This document shows, piece after piece, positions 9,014 through 19,965 of a stretch of DNA of 64,000 nt. The stretch comes from Bacteroidota bacterium (GTDB lineage Bacteria > Bacteroidota > Bacteroidia > B-17B0 > Aurantibacillaceae), in assembly GCA_013298715.1 (NCBI GenBank), contig JAAFIQ010000002.1:1-64000 (forward strand), read 5' to 3'. Position numbers and translations under genes: made by a program. The first letter of the stretch is position 1; every line of letters begins with the position of its first letter. The notes under the pieces are model-generated. The model made no database searches. It worked only from the letters and a program-made list of their open reading frames with translations, and was not told where the DNA came from.

Positions 9014-12000
9014 TTATTTCATTAAAACCATTTTACCAAATTCTTTCACGAAAAATTTATCTGCCTCTGTTGCATTTTTTTCAATGGCGTTACCATTTAG
9101 TTTGGTTATTATTTTGTAAAGATAAACTCCGTTAGCAAGCCTATCGCCGTAGTTGTCTCTTCCGTCCCAGCCGTATTCTGTTATATTTCTACCAATTCGT
9201 AATACGCCTAATTCTTCTTTTGTTATTTCTCTTACAACTTTACCTGTAATTGTCATTATTTGAATAGTAAAGATTTCTGGAACTTCGCTACCAGTTAAGG
9301 TAAATACAAATTTGGTGTTGGTACTAAAAGGATTGGGATAGTTTAATACATTCGTAATTGTAGGTTTATTTTCTATCTCAAATTGTATTTTATATTCTGT
9401 ACTAGAACTTTTATTATTGCTTACATCTCTTGCTTTTACTAACAGGCTATAACGTCCATCCACTGGTAAAGTTGGGTTGTACAAAATACTACAACTGTTT
9501 TTTGGTAAGCTGGCAGGAGTAAATTGTAATTCTTTTGCAAAAAATAATTGTTGTTGGTTGTTATTTGGTGCTTGTAAATATACTTTAAAGGCACTGGTAT
9601 CATTAAGTGCTAAAAATTTATTTTCGTCTTTTAAAGTAATTTGTATGTGCGGCTTGGCAGAAACTATATCGCCATTTAAAATTCTTACACCATCAAATGT
9701 TACATCTAACAAAGGGTTAGTAATATCTTTATTTACTTTAAATGAAAATCTACCAATGTTATTAAATTGTTGTTGTTCTTTTTGATAACGCACGTTATTA
9801 AGTGGATTAACGTAAATCCAAAAAATATTATTTCCAACAATTTGATAGCTATTTATTTTTACTGTATCAATAAGCACCTCGCCTGGTAAAAAGTTTTTCT
9901 TTTTTATTTTTTGTTGCAAAGGAATTTTTACCCGGTTATTATCTTCAAGCCAATAGGCAACAACCAAGCTATCGTTAAAAGGTTTTACTCCAATATTCTC
10001 AATGGGGAATTTAAAAGTAACAAAATCTCCTTCTTCCAGGGTATCATTAATGCTTTCGAAACCTTTTAAGGGATTGATGGCACATTCTGGTGCTTCATCG
10101 TAAAGAACTTGCCAACGCTTAAGTTGCGGAGCAGTCCGGTTAGTGTTATCTTTTTGAAATGCAATTAATTTTAAGAAAGGATGCGTTGTTGCGTTAGCAT
10201 AATTGTATAGCGCAAGCACATCACTACTATCCTGTTTAAAAGTTGCAAGTGTATCTATTTGTCCGTTTGTTTTTATTCCAATTAATTTTAAAATTGTTGT
10301 ATCACCTGGTAAAGCGTCCAACGATTTTACGTTCCAATGTAAGCTGTTCCATTTATTGCTTGGTCCAATAATTTCAGATACAATATAACCAGCGTTCCAT
10401 TTGGTTTGGATGCTGTCCATTAATGTTACAACATTGGTGCTATTAGCTCCAACCACCTCGTTGCCTTGCCCTGCGCTCATGCCTTTTTTTCCAAACAAAA
10501 TATAAGGCACAGTGTCTTTTACGTTTCTTATATTTACAGCACCTATCTGGTCAAATTTATTAAACAGCGTATTGCTAAATGATGCTTTTTGTCCGTCCAT
10601 TACAGTCCATGCAAGTACTGGGGTGTTAGACGGAATGTTATTCAAAAACGCTTCCATAGAGGTTTTCCAATTTGTTGAGCCACAATAATCGCCATCTCCA
10701 AACGAGTACATGTAAATGGGATAGTTAACACATACGCAATTATTTTGCGGACCAGGACTTGGTCCATTGACGTCAACTACTTCATGCGGAATTCCGCTTA
10801 TAGAATCGAATAAAGCAAAGTTCCAACCATACGGTGCGCAGCTCCAGTTCGACATGGTGATGTTATTATAAAACCAACTTATACTGGTTCCCTCTAAATA
10901 TGGTGGAAAACCATTTCTGCATTTAATGGCATGCTTTGTGTTTTCAAAAATAAATTTGCGCAAATCTTTTTTATAATTTACAAATTGGTAAGTGTTATTT
11001 TTGAATTGATGAAAGTGTGCTTGTCCCCAACCTCTTTTGTTGCCAATTGTTTGAAAAGAACTTTCTCGCCAAGTAAAAGGTGTTTGAGGATTTAAGCTAT
11101 CTCTGCTTACACGCCAAAAGTAAACTGTACTGTCTTTAAAGGGTAAATTAATATTCCATTCCATCACTCCTCCTTTACTGGTTTTAAGAGCCGTATAAAT
11201 TGGTTGCGAAAATTTATCACACGTATCAACCTGTAATTTGTATGTTGTAAGTGGTGCAAAGGGATCGCTCGTACTTGCCTTTAATGTTATGGTAGCCGTT
11301 TTTTCTACAACAGCGTATTTATACGGATAAACAGGAATGATATCTCCCCCATTTATAAAATAGTCAACACTACCAATGGTACTGTTATTCATTTTAGTAG
11401 TTTCTGTAATCGTGTTAAAATTATCTATTACTACTTTAAATTTATTTAAACCTATTCCTCTATTAAAATCGGTTGCAGTATAAAATTTTAAACTATCACT
11501 AAAAAAAGGAGCTTTAATTTTTTTAAAAATAATAAGCGAATCATTGTTTGGAAATGTACGTGTTACCTTTACAAAAAAGGAATCTACTACTGCTTTTCCT
11601 AAATTTTTTATTTTTAAACTAATACCAATTGAATCGGCATAGGTTTTTGAATTAATTATTACATCGCTGTTTTTAATTGCAAAATCTGGTAGCGCCCCTG
11701 GGCTAATCTTAATTGCTGGATCGCCATTCAGCACCATTTCTAAAGCAGTAAATCGAGTTAGAGAGTCGTTAATAACAGTAGCGTTTTTTATGGTTTCTTT
11801 AATTACATCACCAATTCCTTGATTGTATTTTTGGTAGGATAACGCTTTGTAGAAAAAGTTGGTATAATGATTTAATGTATATACAAATCCTTTAGTAACG
11901 CTAGCTAAAAAACCAATTGATCCTTTTTGGTTTGCCGTTGTGAATCTTTCAGAAACAGATCGTCTGCCAAAAACAAATATATTGCCTGATTCGCAACTAT

Positions 12001-14002
12001 TGGCTACAAACAAAGGATAACGACCAGCATTGTTGTATTCATTTGGTTCATCAATTGCTTGATCAAAATTTTGTTCAGATCCATGGCCAAAAAATGTAAT
12101 GAGTGATGCTCCGTTTGAGATTAAATTTTTAATACTATCACTAACCAGTGTTTGAATTGGAGCGGTTGTGTTTTTTTTAAATGTGTGAACGCGGCCGCCG
12201 TATAATGTATCTTCAATTAAAGTTTCATAATTGTTCATGTAATTCTCTAACACATTATTCAAGTTCACATCATTGCCTCCAACAAAATGAAGTACATTTT
12301 TTTTCCACTCTTCATTTCCTGTGGCTTCGTGTTGTTGTACTTTAGTTAAATAATTTAAAGCTTCGGTATTATCTATTGCTGGAAATCGTCCAATAGGTAT
12401 TTCAGGAACCAAAGCGCTTGTGGCATTTGTGCTAATTTGTACACTTAGTAAAACATCACTGCTAGGTATTCCCATAGTTGGAATGAAATTTTGTGATTGA
12501 TAAGCAGCCTGTAAATCTTCATTCTTAATTCCTTTGCCTAGTAAAAATACATAGCTCGGTACTTTTGAGGACGCAGTAACCAAATACCTTAAAAAATATT
12601 TTATTGCTAAAGGATTTTTGTTATTTCCAAAGGCAAACTGTTCGTATAATTCATCAATATTGGCATCAATTACATTATAACCACCGCCAGCAACACTTTG
12701 GCGATATGCTTTATATTGTTGCGCTGCAATTTTTGTAACATCATGGTAAATTAAAACAAACGATTTATTTGTTGAACTATTTAAATAATTCGTAAACTGA
12801 CTCCCATTAAAAAGTGTTTGCAAGTTTGTAATTGGTGTAAATAAATTACTTTTTACAATTAAGCATTCTGATGCAAGAGATGTATTTGGAATTATTGCCT
12901 TAATTCCAAGACCGCTTACTACAGTTTGAATTTTTTTTCCTGTTGTGAGGTTGTATATAAAAACCGTTTCTGTTGGTAAGGCACTGAAACCTGTAAATGT
13001 ATATGAACTCTTTGCTTGATTGCTATTTGCAGGCACAATAAATTTATTGTTTGTTACATTATTAAAATTTAATTGTTGAGGCAGCGTAACATTAAGGTAA
13101 TGCAGCATAGTAGCATTATCGAATGAAAAAGATGGATTTGCAACAGAAATAATTCCAAAACTTGAATTATTGCCGAGCGAAGAATTTGAGAGCGAGAATG
13201 AATGGCGCGCGGCCACATAACCAAAAAATGTAGTATCTTTTATTGTAACTTGGTTATTATTTTGGTTAACGTAAAATGTTTGAATTTGATGGTCTGCTTG
13301 ACCTGTGGCTTCTTTACTGTTTCCTGAATACACTACTTGGAAGTAGCAAGGAAGCGGCGTTGTAGTGTAAACATTTAAGTTGCCGAAGTTGGCAGTCATA
13401 GAAATTCCTTTCGCAAAATTATAACCATAGCCCTCGTTTTGGGTGTAGCGCGAATCGCTTGCACCAAAAGGATAGGCTTTCACGAAGTTGTAGGCATTTG
13501 TTGGAGCGTAAGTATGCGTTTTATAAATGTAATTTGCAGCAGCATAATTAGCCCAAGTGGTATCTATTTCTAAACTAAAACGCTTGTTAGTTGTAGAATT
13601 ATTAAGAGTTAAAAACGCATAAACAGTATCATTAAAAATATTTTTATAAGGATTAGGGAGATATTTTATGTTGGTATAAATCCCTGAATCTATCCGTAAT
13701 TGTGTAGGGTCTAAATAAAACTCAATGTAGTCGCCCGTGTTTAATTGGTTGTCTTGTTCACCTTCTATGTAAAGGTATTGCTCTTTTCCTCCAAAAAATA
13801 GTTGAAAGTTTTTAGGATTGGTCGTATTTAAATTGAATCTTGAAGCTAGTATCGAAGCGTCTATTCTGTAAACCCCAGCAGAAGTAATAGGAAATTTAAA
13901 GTAAGATTGGGTATAATTAATCCAGCTATTAGAATTTTGTGAATAAGCGCTGCAGATAGTAAGTGCTAAAAATAGAAAAAAACTATTTTTAATTTTTATC
14001 AT
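9014..14002 (-). CDS. C25-family (gingipain-like) cysteine peptidase, PorU2-like T9SS protein with FlgD-like C-terminal domain
   Basis: 'SLITFFGHGSEQNFD' (catalytic His) and 'LFVANSCESGNIF' (catalytic Cys); CARDB-like middle; C-terminus 'YPNPFSTNTKFVFTL...YGWDGRDNYGDRLANGVYLYKI'. Confidence 0.8.
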   Translation of the reverse strand: MIKIKNSFFLFLALTICSAYSQNSNSWINYTQSYFKFPITSAGVYRIDASILASRFNLNTTNPKNFQLFFGGKEQYLYIEGEQDNQLNTGDYIEFYLDPTQLRIDSGIYTNIKYLPNPYKNIFNDTVYAFLTLNNSTTNKRFSLEIDTTWANYAAANYIYKTHTYAPTNAYNFVKAYPFGASDSRYTQNEGYGYNFAKGISMTANFGNLNVYTTTPLPCYFQVVYSGNSKEATGQADHQIQTFYVNQNNNQVTIKDTTFFGYVAARHSFSLSNSSLGNNSSFGIISVANPSFSFDNATMLHYLNVTLPQQLNFNNVTNNKFIVPANSNQAKSSYTFTGFSALPTETVFIYNLTTGKKIQTVVSGLGIKAIIPNTSLASECLIVKSNLFTPITNLQTLFNGSQFTNYLNSSTNKSFVLIYHDVTKIAAQQYKAYRQSVAGGGYNVIDANIDELYEQFAFGNNKNPLAIKYFLRYLVTASSKVPSYVFLLGKGIKNEDLQAAYQSQNFIPTMGIPSSDVLLSVQISTNATSALVPEIPIGRFPAIDNTEALNYLTKVQQHEATGNEEWKKNVLHFVGGNDVNLNNVLENYMNNYETLIEDTLYGGRVHTFKKNTTAPIQTLVSDSIKNLISNGASLITFFGHGSEQNFDQAIDEPNEYNNAGRYPLFVANSCESGNIFVFGRRSVSERFTTANQKGSIGFLASVTKGFVYTLNHYTNFFYKALSYQKYNQGIGDVIKETIKNATVINDSLTRFTALEMVLNGDPAIKISPGALPDFAIKNSDVIINSKTYADSIGISLKIKNLGKAVVDSFFVKVTRTFPNNDSLIIFKKIKAPFFSDSLKFYTATDFNRGIGLNKFKVVIDNFNTITETTKMNNSTIGSVDYFINGGDIIPVYPYKYAVVEKTATITLKASTSDPFAPLTTYKLQVDTCDKFSQPIYTALKTSKGGVMEWNINLPFKDSTVYFWRVSRDSLNPQTPFTWRESSFQTIGNKRGWGQAHFHQFKNNTYQFVNYKKDLRKFIFENTKHAIKCRNGFPPYLEGTSISWFYNNITMSNWSCAPYGWNFALFDSISGIPHEVVDVNGPSPGPQNNCVCVNYPIYMYSFGDGDYCGSTNWKTSMEAFLNNIPSNTPVLAWTVMDGQKASFSNTLFNKFDQIGAVNIRNVKDTVPYILFGKKGMSAGQGNEVVGANSTNVVTLMDSIQTKWNAGYIVSEIIGPSNKWNSLHWNVKSLDALPGDTTILKLIGIKTNGQIDTLATFKQDSSDVLALYNYANATTHPFLKLIAFQKDNTNRTAPQLKRWQVLYDEAPECAINPLKGFESINDTLEEGDFVTFKFPIENIGVKPFNDSLVVAYWLEDNNRVKIPLQQKIKKKNFLPGEVLIDTVKINSYQIVGNNIFWIYVNPLNNVRYQKEQQQFNNIGRFSFKVNKDITNPLLDVTFDGVRILNGDIVSAKPHIQITLKDENKFLALNDTSAFKVYLQAPNNNQQQLFFAKELQFTPASLPKNSCSILYNPTLPVDGRYSLLVKARDVSNNKSSSTEYKIQFEIENKPTITNVLNYPNPFSTNTKFVFTLTGSEVPEIFTIQIMTITGKVVREITKEELGVLRIGRNITEYGWDGRDNYGDRLANGVYLYKIITKLNGNAIEKNATEADKFFVKEFGKMVLMK

Positions 14003-15078
14003 TGTTTTGTTTTGCGGTTAAAGGCAATTTTTAATGAAAAAATATTTGAGTATAAGGCAATGCTTCTATCGCCAATATCGGTTAAGGCATAATCTAGCGT
14101 AAATATTTTGTAATTTATTCCTACTCCAAAATTTGGTTGAAAGGTGGTAATAAATTCAGATCCTCTATCATTTAGTTGTTGTTGAAAATTACCAATTCCG
14201 CCACGTACAAAAATTAAATTTTGAAAACCCAATTCTATACCTGCAGCTGGCTCTAAACTCCAACCATTTGTTTTTACAACAGTGTTGCGCTTTCCATCAA
14301 AAGTATTTATCAAATTAACTTCAGCTAAAACAGAAAATTTGTCTTTATAAAACTTAACTCCTTTTGCTGTACCTAAAATTATTTTTGGCGCAGTAATTTC
14401 CACATTTGAATTAGGTATTTCATTCCCAGTAGATTGAAGAGTCGCAATATCAGTATTGCTTAAATTATAACTCCATGCATTATAGGTGCCAGTAATATCT
14501 CTTCCTAAGGCAGCAAAGTTCCAACCCTTGTATTTATAAGTTGCGCCAGCATCTAATCCAAAGCCCCACGCGCCGCCAAACTCCCCCAATCTTCTACGAA
14601 TAATTTTAAAATTCCCACCAACATCAACTCCTTTTAGTTGTGGTAATTTACGCGCATAGCTTAATAAAGCTGCAAAATCAACGGCGTTAAAAGTTTTAAT
14701 TCTACTATAATCTACATTGCCTTGTGCATCTACCAAATCAAGTGTATTAGGAATATTATCCACGCCAAATCTAAGCAAAGTAATGCCAGCAACACTGTTT
14801 GAGTCAATTCGCTTACTTACACCTAAAAAATCATATTTCGCAATACCAGCAAAGTATTCGGCGTGCATTAATCCTACTTCTAAATCATTTTTTTGATTGA
14901 GTAATGCCGAAGGATTCCAATAACCCGCATTTACGCCATCAGCACTTGCTACGTTTGCATTGCCCATGCCTAAAGCTCTAGCCCCAACACCAATATTTAA
15001 AAATTCGTTGCTGTATTTACGAACTTGTGCAGCAGCAACGCCAGAAATTAGAACCAAAAGAAGAAGTTGTTTACGCAT
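13999..15078 (-). CDS. PorV/PorQ-family outer membrane protein
   Basis: 'KYSNEFLNIGVGARALGMGNANVASADGVNAGYWNPSAL'; 4-bp overlap with the C25 peptidase gene. Confidence 0.8.
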   Translation of the reverse strand: MRKQLLLLVLISGVAAAQVRKYSNEFLNIGVGARALGMGNANVASADGVNAGYWNPSALLNQKNDLEVGLMHAEYFAGIAKYDFLGVSKRIDSNSVAGITLLRFGVDNIPNTLDLVDAQGNVDYSRIKTFNAVDFAALLSYARKLPQLKGVDVGGNFKIIRRRLGEFGGAWGFGLDAGATYKYKGWNFAALGRDITGTYNAWSYNLSNTDIATLQSTGNEIPNSNVEITAPKIILGTAKGVKFYKDKFSVLAEVNLINTFDGKRNTVVKTNGWSLEPAAGIELGFQNLIFVRGGIGNFQQQLNDRGSEFITTFQPNFGVGINYKIFTLDYALTDIGDRSIALYSNIFSLKIAFNRKTKQ

Positions 15079-15133
15079 ATTTTGATAGATAAAGTTAGTG
15101 ATAATGAGCCAATCAATCTAATTTTAACGTAAA

Positions 15134-16063
15134 TTATTTAACAATATTGTTCATTTTGGTTATGAAATGTTTGGTAAACATAACTGAACCTTGGTAATTT
15201 AAATGGTGATGATCTAAAAATAAGGCTCTTTTATCGCAGAAAGGCAGACTCGATAAATCCAAATACTCAATTTTATTAAGGTAAGCGATGTTATTTAAAT
15301 GATTTAACACTTGACTTTTGTTAAGCAAATCTAACTCACCCCCTGCAAATATGGGCGATGAAACTAAAGTTAGCTTTATTTTATTTTTATCACAAAGGGT
15401 AATTATAGAATCTAAATAACTTCGGTTAATTGGATGTATGTAGCCATAAAATTTTGGATAATGAATAAAATTAAGTTGCGGTCGGAATACTTCTTTTGTG
15501 TAACCATTAAAAAATAAACTATCGGTTTTATTAGGAATGTTAAAATAACCGTGCAAACTGGTACTTAAATTTTTAAAACCTGTGTAAGGAAAAGAGTAAG
15601 CTGGGTTTAAATAAAAATGATTCATTCTATTATCAATTCTTTGAAAGCCTTCTCTTAATACTTCGTTTTTTAAGTAGGGAAAATAGTTGTTAAAATCGCG
15701 AATAAAATCTACGTTAATATGTAGAGCATGGTAATCCACTTCGTAAAACAAATATTTTGGTGCTGAGCTATTTTTTAAATAAGCCCTTAATGCTGCATAA
15801 CAATGAGGTGGCGCAGCGCCGGTTAAGCTTAAATTAAAACACGATTTTTTAAATTTATTTTGTATAAGCACTGTGTTGTAGTGCATTTGCGCACGTGATG
15901 AGCCCAAAATTAGAATCTCAAAATTATTTTTTTGCAAAAAAGCGGTATTGTACTTTGCGTAATAACCTTGCTTTTGCTTTAATAAACCATAATAATGCAC
16001 TTCTCTTAGCAAATATAAAAGTGCAAGAACAATTAAAGGATATATTAACGCTTTTGACTTCAA
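15134..16063 (-). CDS. SGNH-hydrolase-like periplasmic protein paired with MBOAT
   Basis: 'FEILILGSSRAQMHYNT' near the N-terminus; 'DHHHLNYQGS' near the C-terminus; 4-bp overlap with the MBOAT gene. Confidence 0.6.
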   Translation of the reverse strand: MKSKALIYPLIVLALLYLLREVHYYGLLKQKQGYYAKYNTAFLQKNNFEILILGSSRAQMHYNTVLIQNKFKKSCFNLSLTGAAPPHCYAALRAYLKNSSAPKYLFYEVDYHALHINVDFIRDFNNYFPYLKNEVLREGFQRIDNRMNHFYLNPAYSFPYTGFKNLSTSLHGYFNIPNKTDSLFFNGYTKEVFRPQLNFIHYPKFYGYIHPINRSYLDSIITLCDKNKIKLTLVSSPIFAGGELDLLNKSQVLNHLNNIAYLNKIEYLDLSSLPFCDKRALFLDHHHLNYQGSVMFTKHFITKMNNIVK

Positions 16064-17460
16064 AATTGAAAATAGATAAATGTATTGGCCGAAAAATTAC
16101 CTAAAATAAAAATTAATAAAACTATTGAAACATAAAAAACGGAATTAAGCGCTCCATAATTTTTTTTGGAGCTACTAATAAATGTAAATTCTTCTTGTAA
16201 TTCTTTTATAACCAAAATTAAAATTGCAAAGGTGCAAACTGCGTAGTAAAATAAGTTTTCGTAGGTTAAGAAATTTGTGAAAGAAAAATAGTTAGACTTA
16301 AAGTTTAAAATTGTGGAATAAATATGCAATAAATCTTTAAAAGAATTAGCTCTAAAGGCGATTAACGAAATAGTGTGAATGCTTATTAAATACAGCCAAC
16401 CTAAAAATTTTGGTGCTTTGTGATTCGGAAATTTTCTCGAAATAAGAATTTCAAAAATAAAGAAAATAGCATGAAACAGACCCCAAACCACAAATGTGAA
16501 ACTACTGCCATGCCATGCTGCGCTTACAATAAACACAATAAAAATATTAATCAAAAAACGATTAAAGGGCACTCTACTTCCACCTAAACTAAAAAATACA
16601 TATTCTCTAAACCAATTGGTAATGCTAATATGGTTACGTTGCCAAAATTCGTGTAAGCTTTTTGATAGTAATGGTCTGCGCCAATTTATAGCTAAATTAA
16701 TTTTAAATAGTTTTGCTACCCCAATGGCAATATCGCTATAGCCACTAAAATCGCAATACACCTGTATTACAAATAAAAAGCCTGCCACCAATAGTTCTAT
16801 GCCATTAAAGATTGTAACATTATTAAAGGTAGATGAAACGATAGAGTTCAGGTTATCAGCAATAACTAATTTTTTAAAATAGCCCCAAATAATAAGTTTA
16901 ATGGCACTTTCCCAATTAATTGTTGAGAAAAATTTTGTTGTTTTGAGTTGAGGCATCAAATCGTTGTAACGCACAATAGGCCCAGCTACCATGTGAGGAA
17001 AGAAAGAAACAAATAATAAAAAATCTAAATACGATTCTTTAGCCACGTATTTTCCTCTATACAAATCAATACAATAACTAAGTGATTGGAATGTATAAAA
17101 AGATAAACCAGCCGGAATAATGATGGCTTTAAAGAAATTGTACGTTTCGTTTTGTTCGGTTAAAAAATTTAGTGTGATGGGTGGCAGATATTTGAATGAA
17201 AACAGAACTAATAAATTGCTTACAATACTCAACCACAAAAAAACTTTTTTATTTGTAGGGCTGGATTGTATTTTTTGTCCGCACCAAAAATCGATCGATG
17301 ATGTACCTAACAACAGTATTAAAAACCAAGGGTTGTAGCTAAAATAAAAATAGTAGGAGGCTGCTAGTAAAAAATAGTTCTTAAATTTTTGAGGTAATAT
17401 CCAAAAAATAGTAAATACTAAAGGAAGAAAAAGAGTAAATATGAGAGAGTTAAAAAGCAA
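16060..17460 (-). CDS. MBOAT family O-acyltransferase (AlgI/DltB-like)
   Basis: 'FFPHMVAGPIVRYNDLMPQL', 'YCDFSGYSDIAIGVAKLFKI', 'AAWHGSSFTFVVWGLFHA'. Confidence 0.85.
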   Translation of the reverse strand: MLFNSLIFTLFLPLVFTIFWILPQKFKNYFLLAASYYFYFSYNPWFLILLLGTSSIDFWCGQKIQSSPTNKKVFLWLSIVSNLLVLFSFKYLPPITLNFLTEQNETYNFFKAIIIPAGLSFYTFQSLSYCIDLYRGKYVAKESYLDFLLFVSFFPHMVAGPIVRYNDLMPQLKTTKFFSTINWESAIKLIIWGYFKKLVIADNLNSIVSSTFNNVTIFNGIELLVAGFLFVIQVYCDFSGYSDIAIGVAKLFKINLAINWRRPLLSKSLHEFWQRNHISITNWFREYVFFSLGGSRVPFNRFLINIFIVFIVSAAWHGSSFTFVVWGLFHAIFFIFEILISRKFPNHKAPKFLGWLYLISIHTISLIAFRANSFKDLLHIYSTILNFKSNYFSFTNFLTYENLFYYAVCTFAILILVIKELQEEFTFISSSKKNYGALNSVFYVSIVLLIFILGNFSANTFIYFQF

Positions 17461-17886
17461 TTAAACAATTTTTTTACGTAATTCTTTTTTTAAGCTTTGA
17501 TTTTTTTTTGCTTCAACTTTTTTCTTTTTGCTTGCTACACTTGGCTTTGTGGCTATACGTTTAATTTTTGGTTTTAATAATTTATTTAATAAATCAACTA
17601 ATTTATTTTCTGTTTCTTGTTTGTTTTTTAGTTGGCTGCGGTGTTTGCTACTTACTAATTTTATTAAATTACCATTTACAAAAGAAGGATATTTACTTAA
17701 AATAATTTCTTTTTGCATTAATGTTAAGGTATTACTCGCTTCAACATCAAATTCAATTTCCACTTTTGTTTCAACCTTATTTACATTTTGCCCTCCTTTA
17801 CCACCGCTTCTACTGGTTTTAAACGAGCATTCTGCCAATAGTTTTAATATTTGATTTTCTTCTAACATACAACTCTTAATAATCAA
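17461..17886 (-). CDS. arfB: Peptidyl-tRNA hydrolase ArfB (ribosome rescue)
   Basis: GGQ motif 'SRSGGKGGQNVNKVETKVEIEFD' and basic C-terminal tail. Confidence 0.85.
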   Translation of the reverse strand: MIIKSCMLEENQILKLLAECSFKTSRSGGKGGQNVNKVETKVEIEFDVEASNTLTLMQKEIILSKYPSFVNGNLIKLVSSKHRSQLKNKQETENKLVDLLNKLLKPKIKRIATKPSVASKKKKVEAKKNQSLKKELRKKIV

Positions 17887-17932
17887 TTTGAAAATACAGT
17901 TTTTTTATTGAATTATGCATTAATTTTAGTTA

Positions 17933-19201
17933 ATGCGTTTGTTTGTTGTTTTATTTTTTATTCAATTATATTCTCATGCGCAAAGCATCAGAGCCTGTCA
18001 GCAGCGATTTAATGCGTATTTGAATTTTAAAGGCTCTTTAAATTCGGTTGTAAAATTTGAAGACGATGCTATTTATTTGATGAATAACAAGGGCGATAAA
18101 GAATTTGCCGTTTATAGCCATGAACTGGATATGTTAGCCGAATTTTTTGAAAATAATTCATTTACACAACAAGAACAACTCTTAAAATTAAAAGGCACCA
18201 AGCGCTATACCAAACGCCAGCGTGATAGTTTATACATTTATATTGACGAAGTTAAAAAACCATCCAAACAAAAAAAAGCAAAACCATTAGCAGGTTTTAG
18301 GGTGGCAATAGATCCTGGACATTTTGGAACAACTTTGGAGGAAGCAAAAATTGAACAAAAATTTTTATACTTTGCTTTGGATAGTTTAAAAAAAGATTCG
18401 ATAAAATTGTTTGAAAGCGAATTAAATTTTGTTACTGCTATTTTATTAAAAAAACAACTCGAAAACCAAGGAGCAAAAGTACTTTTAACGAGAGAAAAAG
18501 CTAACCATACAAGTTTTGGTTGCTCTTATTTTTATTGGATTAAACAACATAAAAACAGAGTTTTAGATAGCCTTGAGCAAACTAATAATTTAAGTGAAGA
18601 AAAAGCAGAGAAATTAAAAAAACTAAGTGATTATAAATTCTTTTGGGACTTTTTTAGAGATTATGATTTAATAAATAGAGCAAAAAAGATAAACGAGTTT
18701 AAGCCACACGCCACAGCAATTGTGCATTATAATGTGGATGAAAAAAATGAAGGTTGGAATAAAGTAACCAATAAAAATTTTACTATGACATTTATAGGTG
18801 GTGCTATTACAGAAACGAATTTGGATAAACCCGAAACTAAAATTCATTTTTTAAGATTACTGCTAACCAAACAACTCAACCAAAGCGAGCAGTTGAGTGG
18901 GTTTACTGTTCAAAATTTCAGTAAACTTCTTACGATTCCAATTGCAAATATTTCAGATGCTACTTATTTAAGAGAAAATTGTTTACCAACACAAAGCAAC
19001 GGCGTTTTTGTAAGGAATTTGTTATTATGCAGAATGGTAAATTCGGCTTTGGTATACGGCGAAGCGCTTTATCAAGATAATATGAATGAGTGTAAACTAT
19101 TAAATTCAAAAACCAATGCCAATTACGAATCTAACCAAAGACTTTTAGCTGTTGCAAATGCCTATTATGAAGCCCTTTATAAGTTTTTAAAAAATTACTA
19201 A
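17933..19201 (+). CDS. N-acetylmuramoyl-L-alanine amidase-like (Amidase_3) protein
   Basis: 'FRVAIDPGHFGTTLEEAKIEQKF', 'ESELNFVTAILLKKQLENQGAKVLLTRE'. Confidence 0.65.
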   Translation: MRLFVVLFFIQLYSHAQSIRACQQRFNAYLNFKGSLNSVVKFEDDAIYLMNNKGDKEFAVYSHELDMLAEFFENNSFTQQEQLLKLKGTKRYTKRQRDSLYIYIDEVKKPSKQKKAKPLAGFRVAIDPGHFGTTLEEAKIEQKFLYFALDSLKKDSIKLFESELNFVTAILLKKQLENQGAKVLLTREKANHTSFGCSYFYWIKQHKNRVLDSLEQTNNLSEEKAEKLKKLSDYKFFWDFFRDYDLINRAKKINEFKPHATAIVHYNVDEKNEGWNKVTNKNFTMTFIGGAITETNLDKPETKIHFLRLLLTKQLNQSEQLSGFTVQNFSKLLTIPIANISDATYLRENCLPTQSNGVFVRNLLLCRMVNSALVYGEALYQDNMNECKLLNSKTNANYESNQRLLAVANAYYEALYKFLKNY

Positions 19202-19262
19202 AAAAGTAATTTATCGAATAAGGAAAAAGATAATTTTGTCTTTAAAACAAATTAAACTAAAT

Positions 19263-19883
19263 ATGAAAAAACTAGCATTATTTTTAAGCGCAGTAATTTT
19301 TTTATCTGCTTGTTCTAATAAAATTGGATTACAAAAACGTAAATACAACAAGGGTTTTTACGTATCTACCAGTAAAGATAAGTCAAGTTCTGAAATAAAT
19401 AAGAACAATAAAGTTGCAAAACTTGATTCAAAAAAGGTGGCTTCAGTTAATAACAAAAACTTAAATGGGAATGAAATAGTTGTAAACCCTAATCCAGTTT
19501 ACACCTCTATTCACATAGAGAATACTAAAATTGCTCAACCAAAAAGTAATCACTTTAATAAATCTACAATCGCAAAAGATTTAGCAGTTAAGGGAGATGC
19601 ATTAGCTTCAGCTCATATGAAAAATCATGAAACTCAGAGATTACATAAAACCAGAGAATTTAAAGCAATGCCAAATGCAATGGCAAGTGGAGGCGATACC
19701 AATTTGATTGTTTTAGTTATACTATGTCTATTTCCCTTTATTAATTTAATTGCTATTTACCTTAAAGATTCTAAAAAAATAACACTTAATTTTTGGTTAA
19801 CTTTAATTTTTGATTTATTATTCTTTATACCTGGAATTATTTTTGCTTTATTAGTTGTTTTAGACGTTGTTAATATGGCATAA
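19263..19883 (+). CDS. Lipoprotein with C-terminal YqaE/Pmp3-like membrane domain
   Basis: Lipobox 'FLSACSNK'; C-terminal 'LIVLVILCLFPFINLIAIYLKDSKKITLNFWLTLIFDLLFFIPGIIFALLVV'. Confidence 0.65.
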   Translation: MKKLALFLSAVIFLSACSNKIGLQKRKYNKGFYVSTSKDKSSSEINKNNKVAKLDSKKVASVNNKNLNGNEIVVNPNPVYTSIHIENTKIAQPKSNHFNKSTIAKDLAVKGDALASAHMKNHETQRLHKTREFKAMPNAMASGGDTNLIVLVILCLFPFINLIAIYLKDSKKITLNFWLTLIFDLLFFIPGIIFALLVVLDVVNMA

Positions 19884-19965
19884 AAAAGCAGCTAAATCAT
19901 TAAAGTCCAAAATCCGAGTTAAAAACCGTTTGTACTTTTTAACAACTTTATAAATTATTAAAGCG

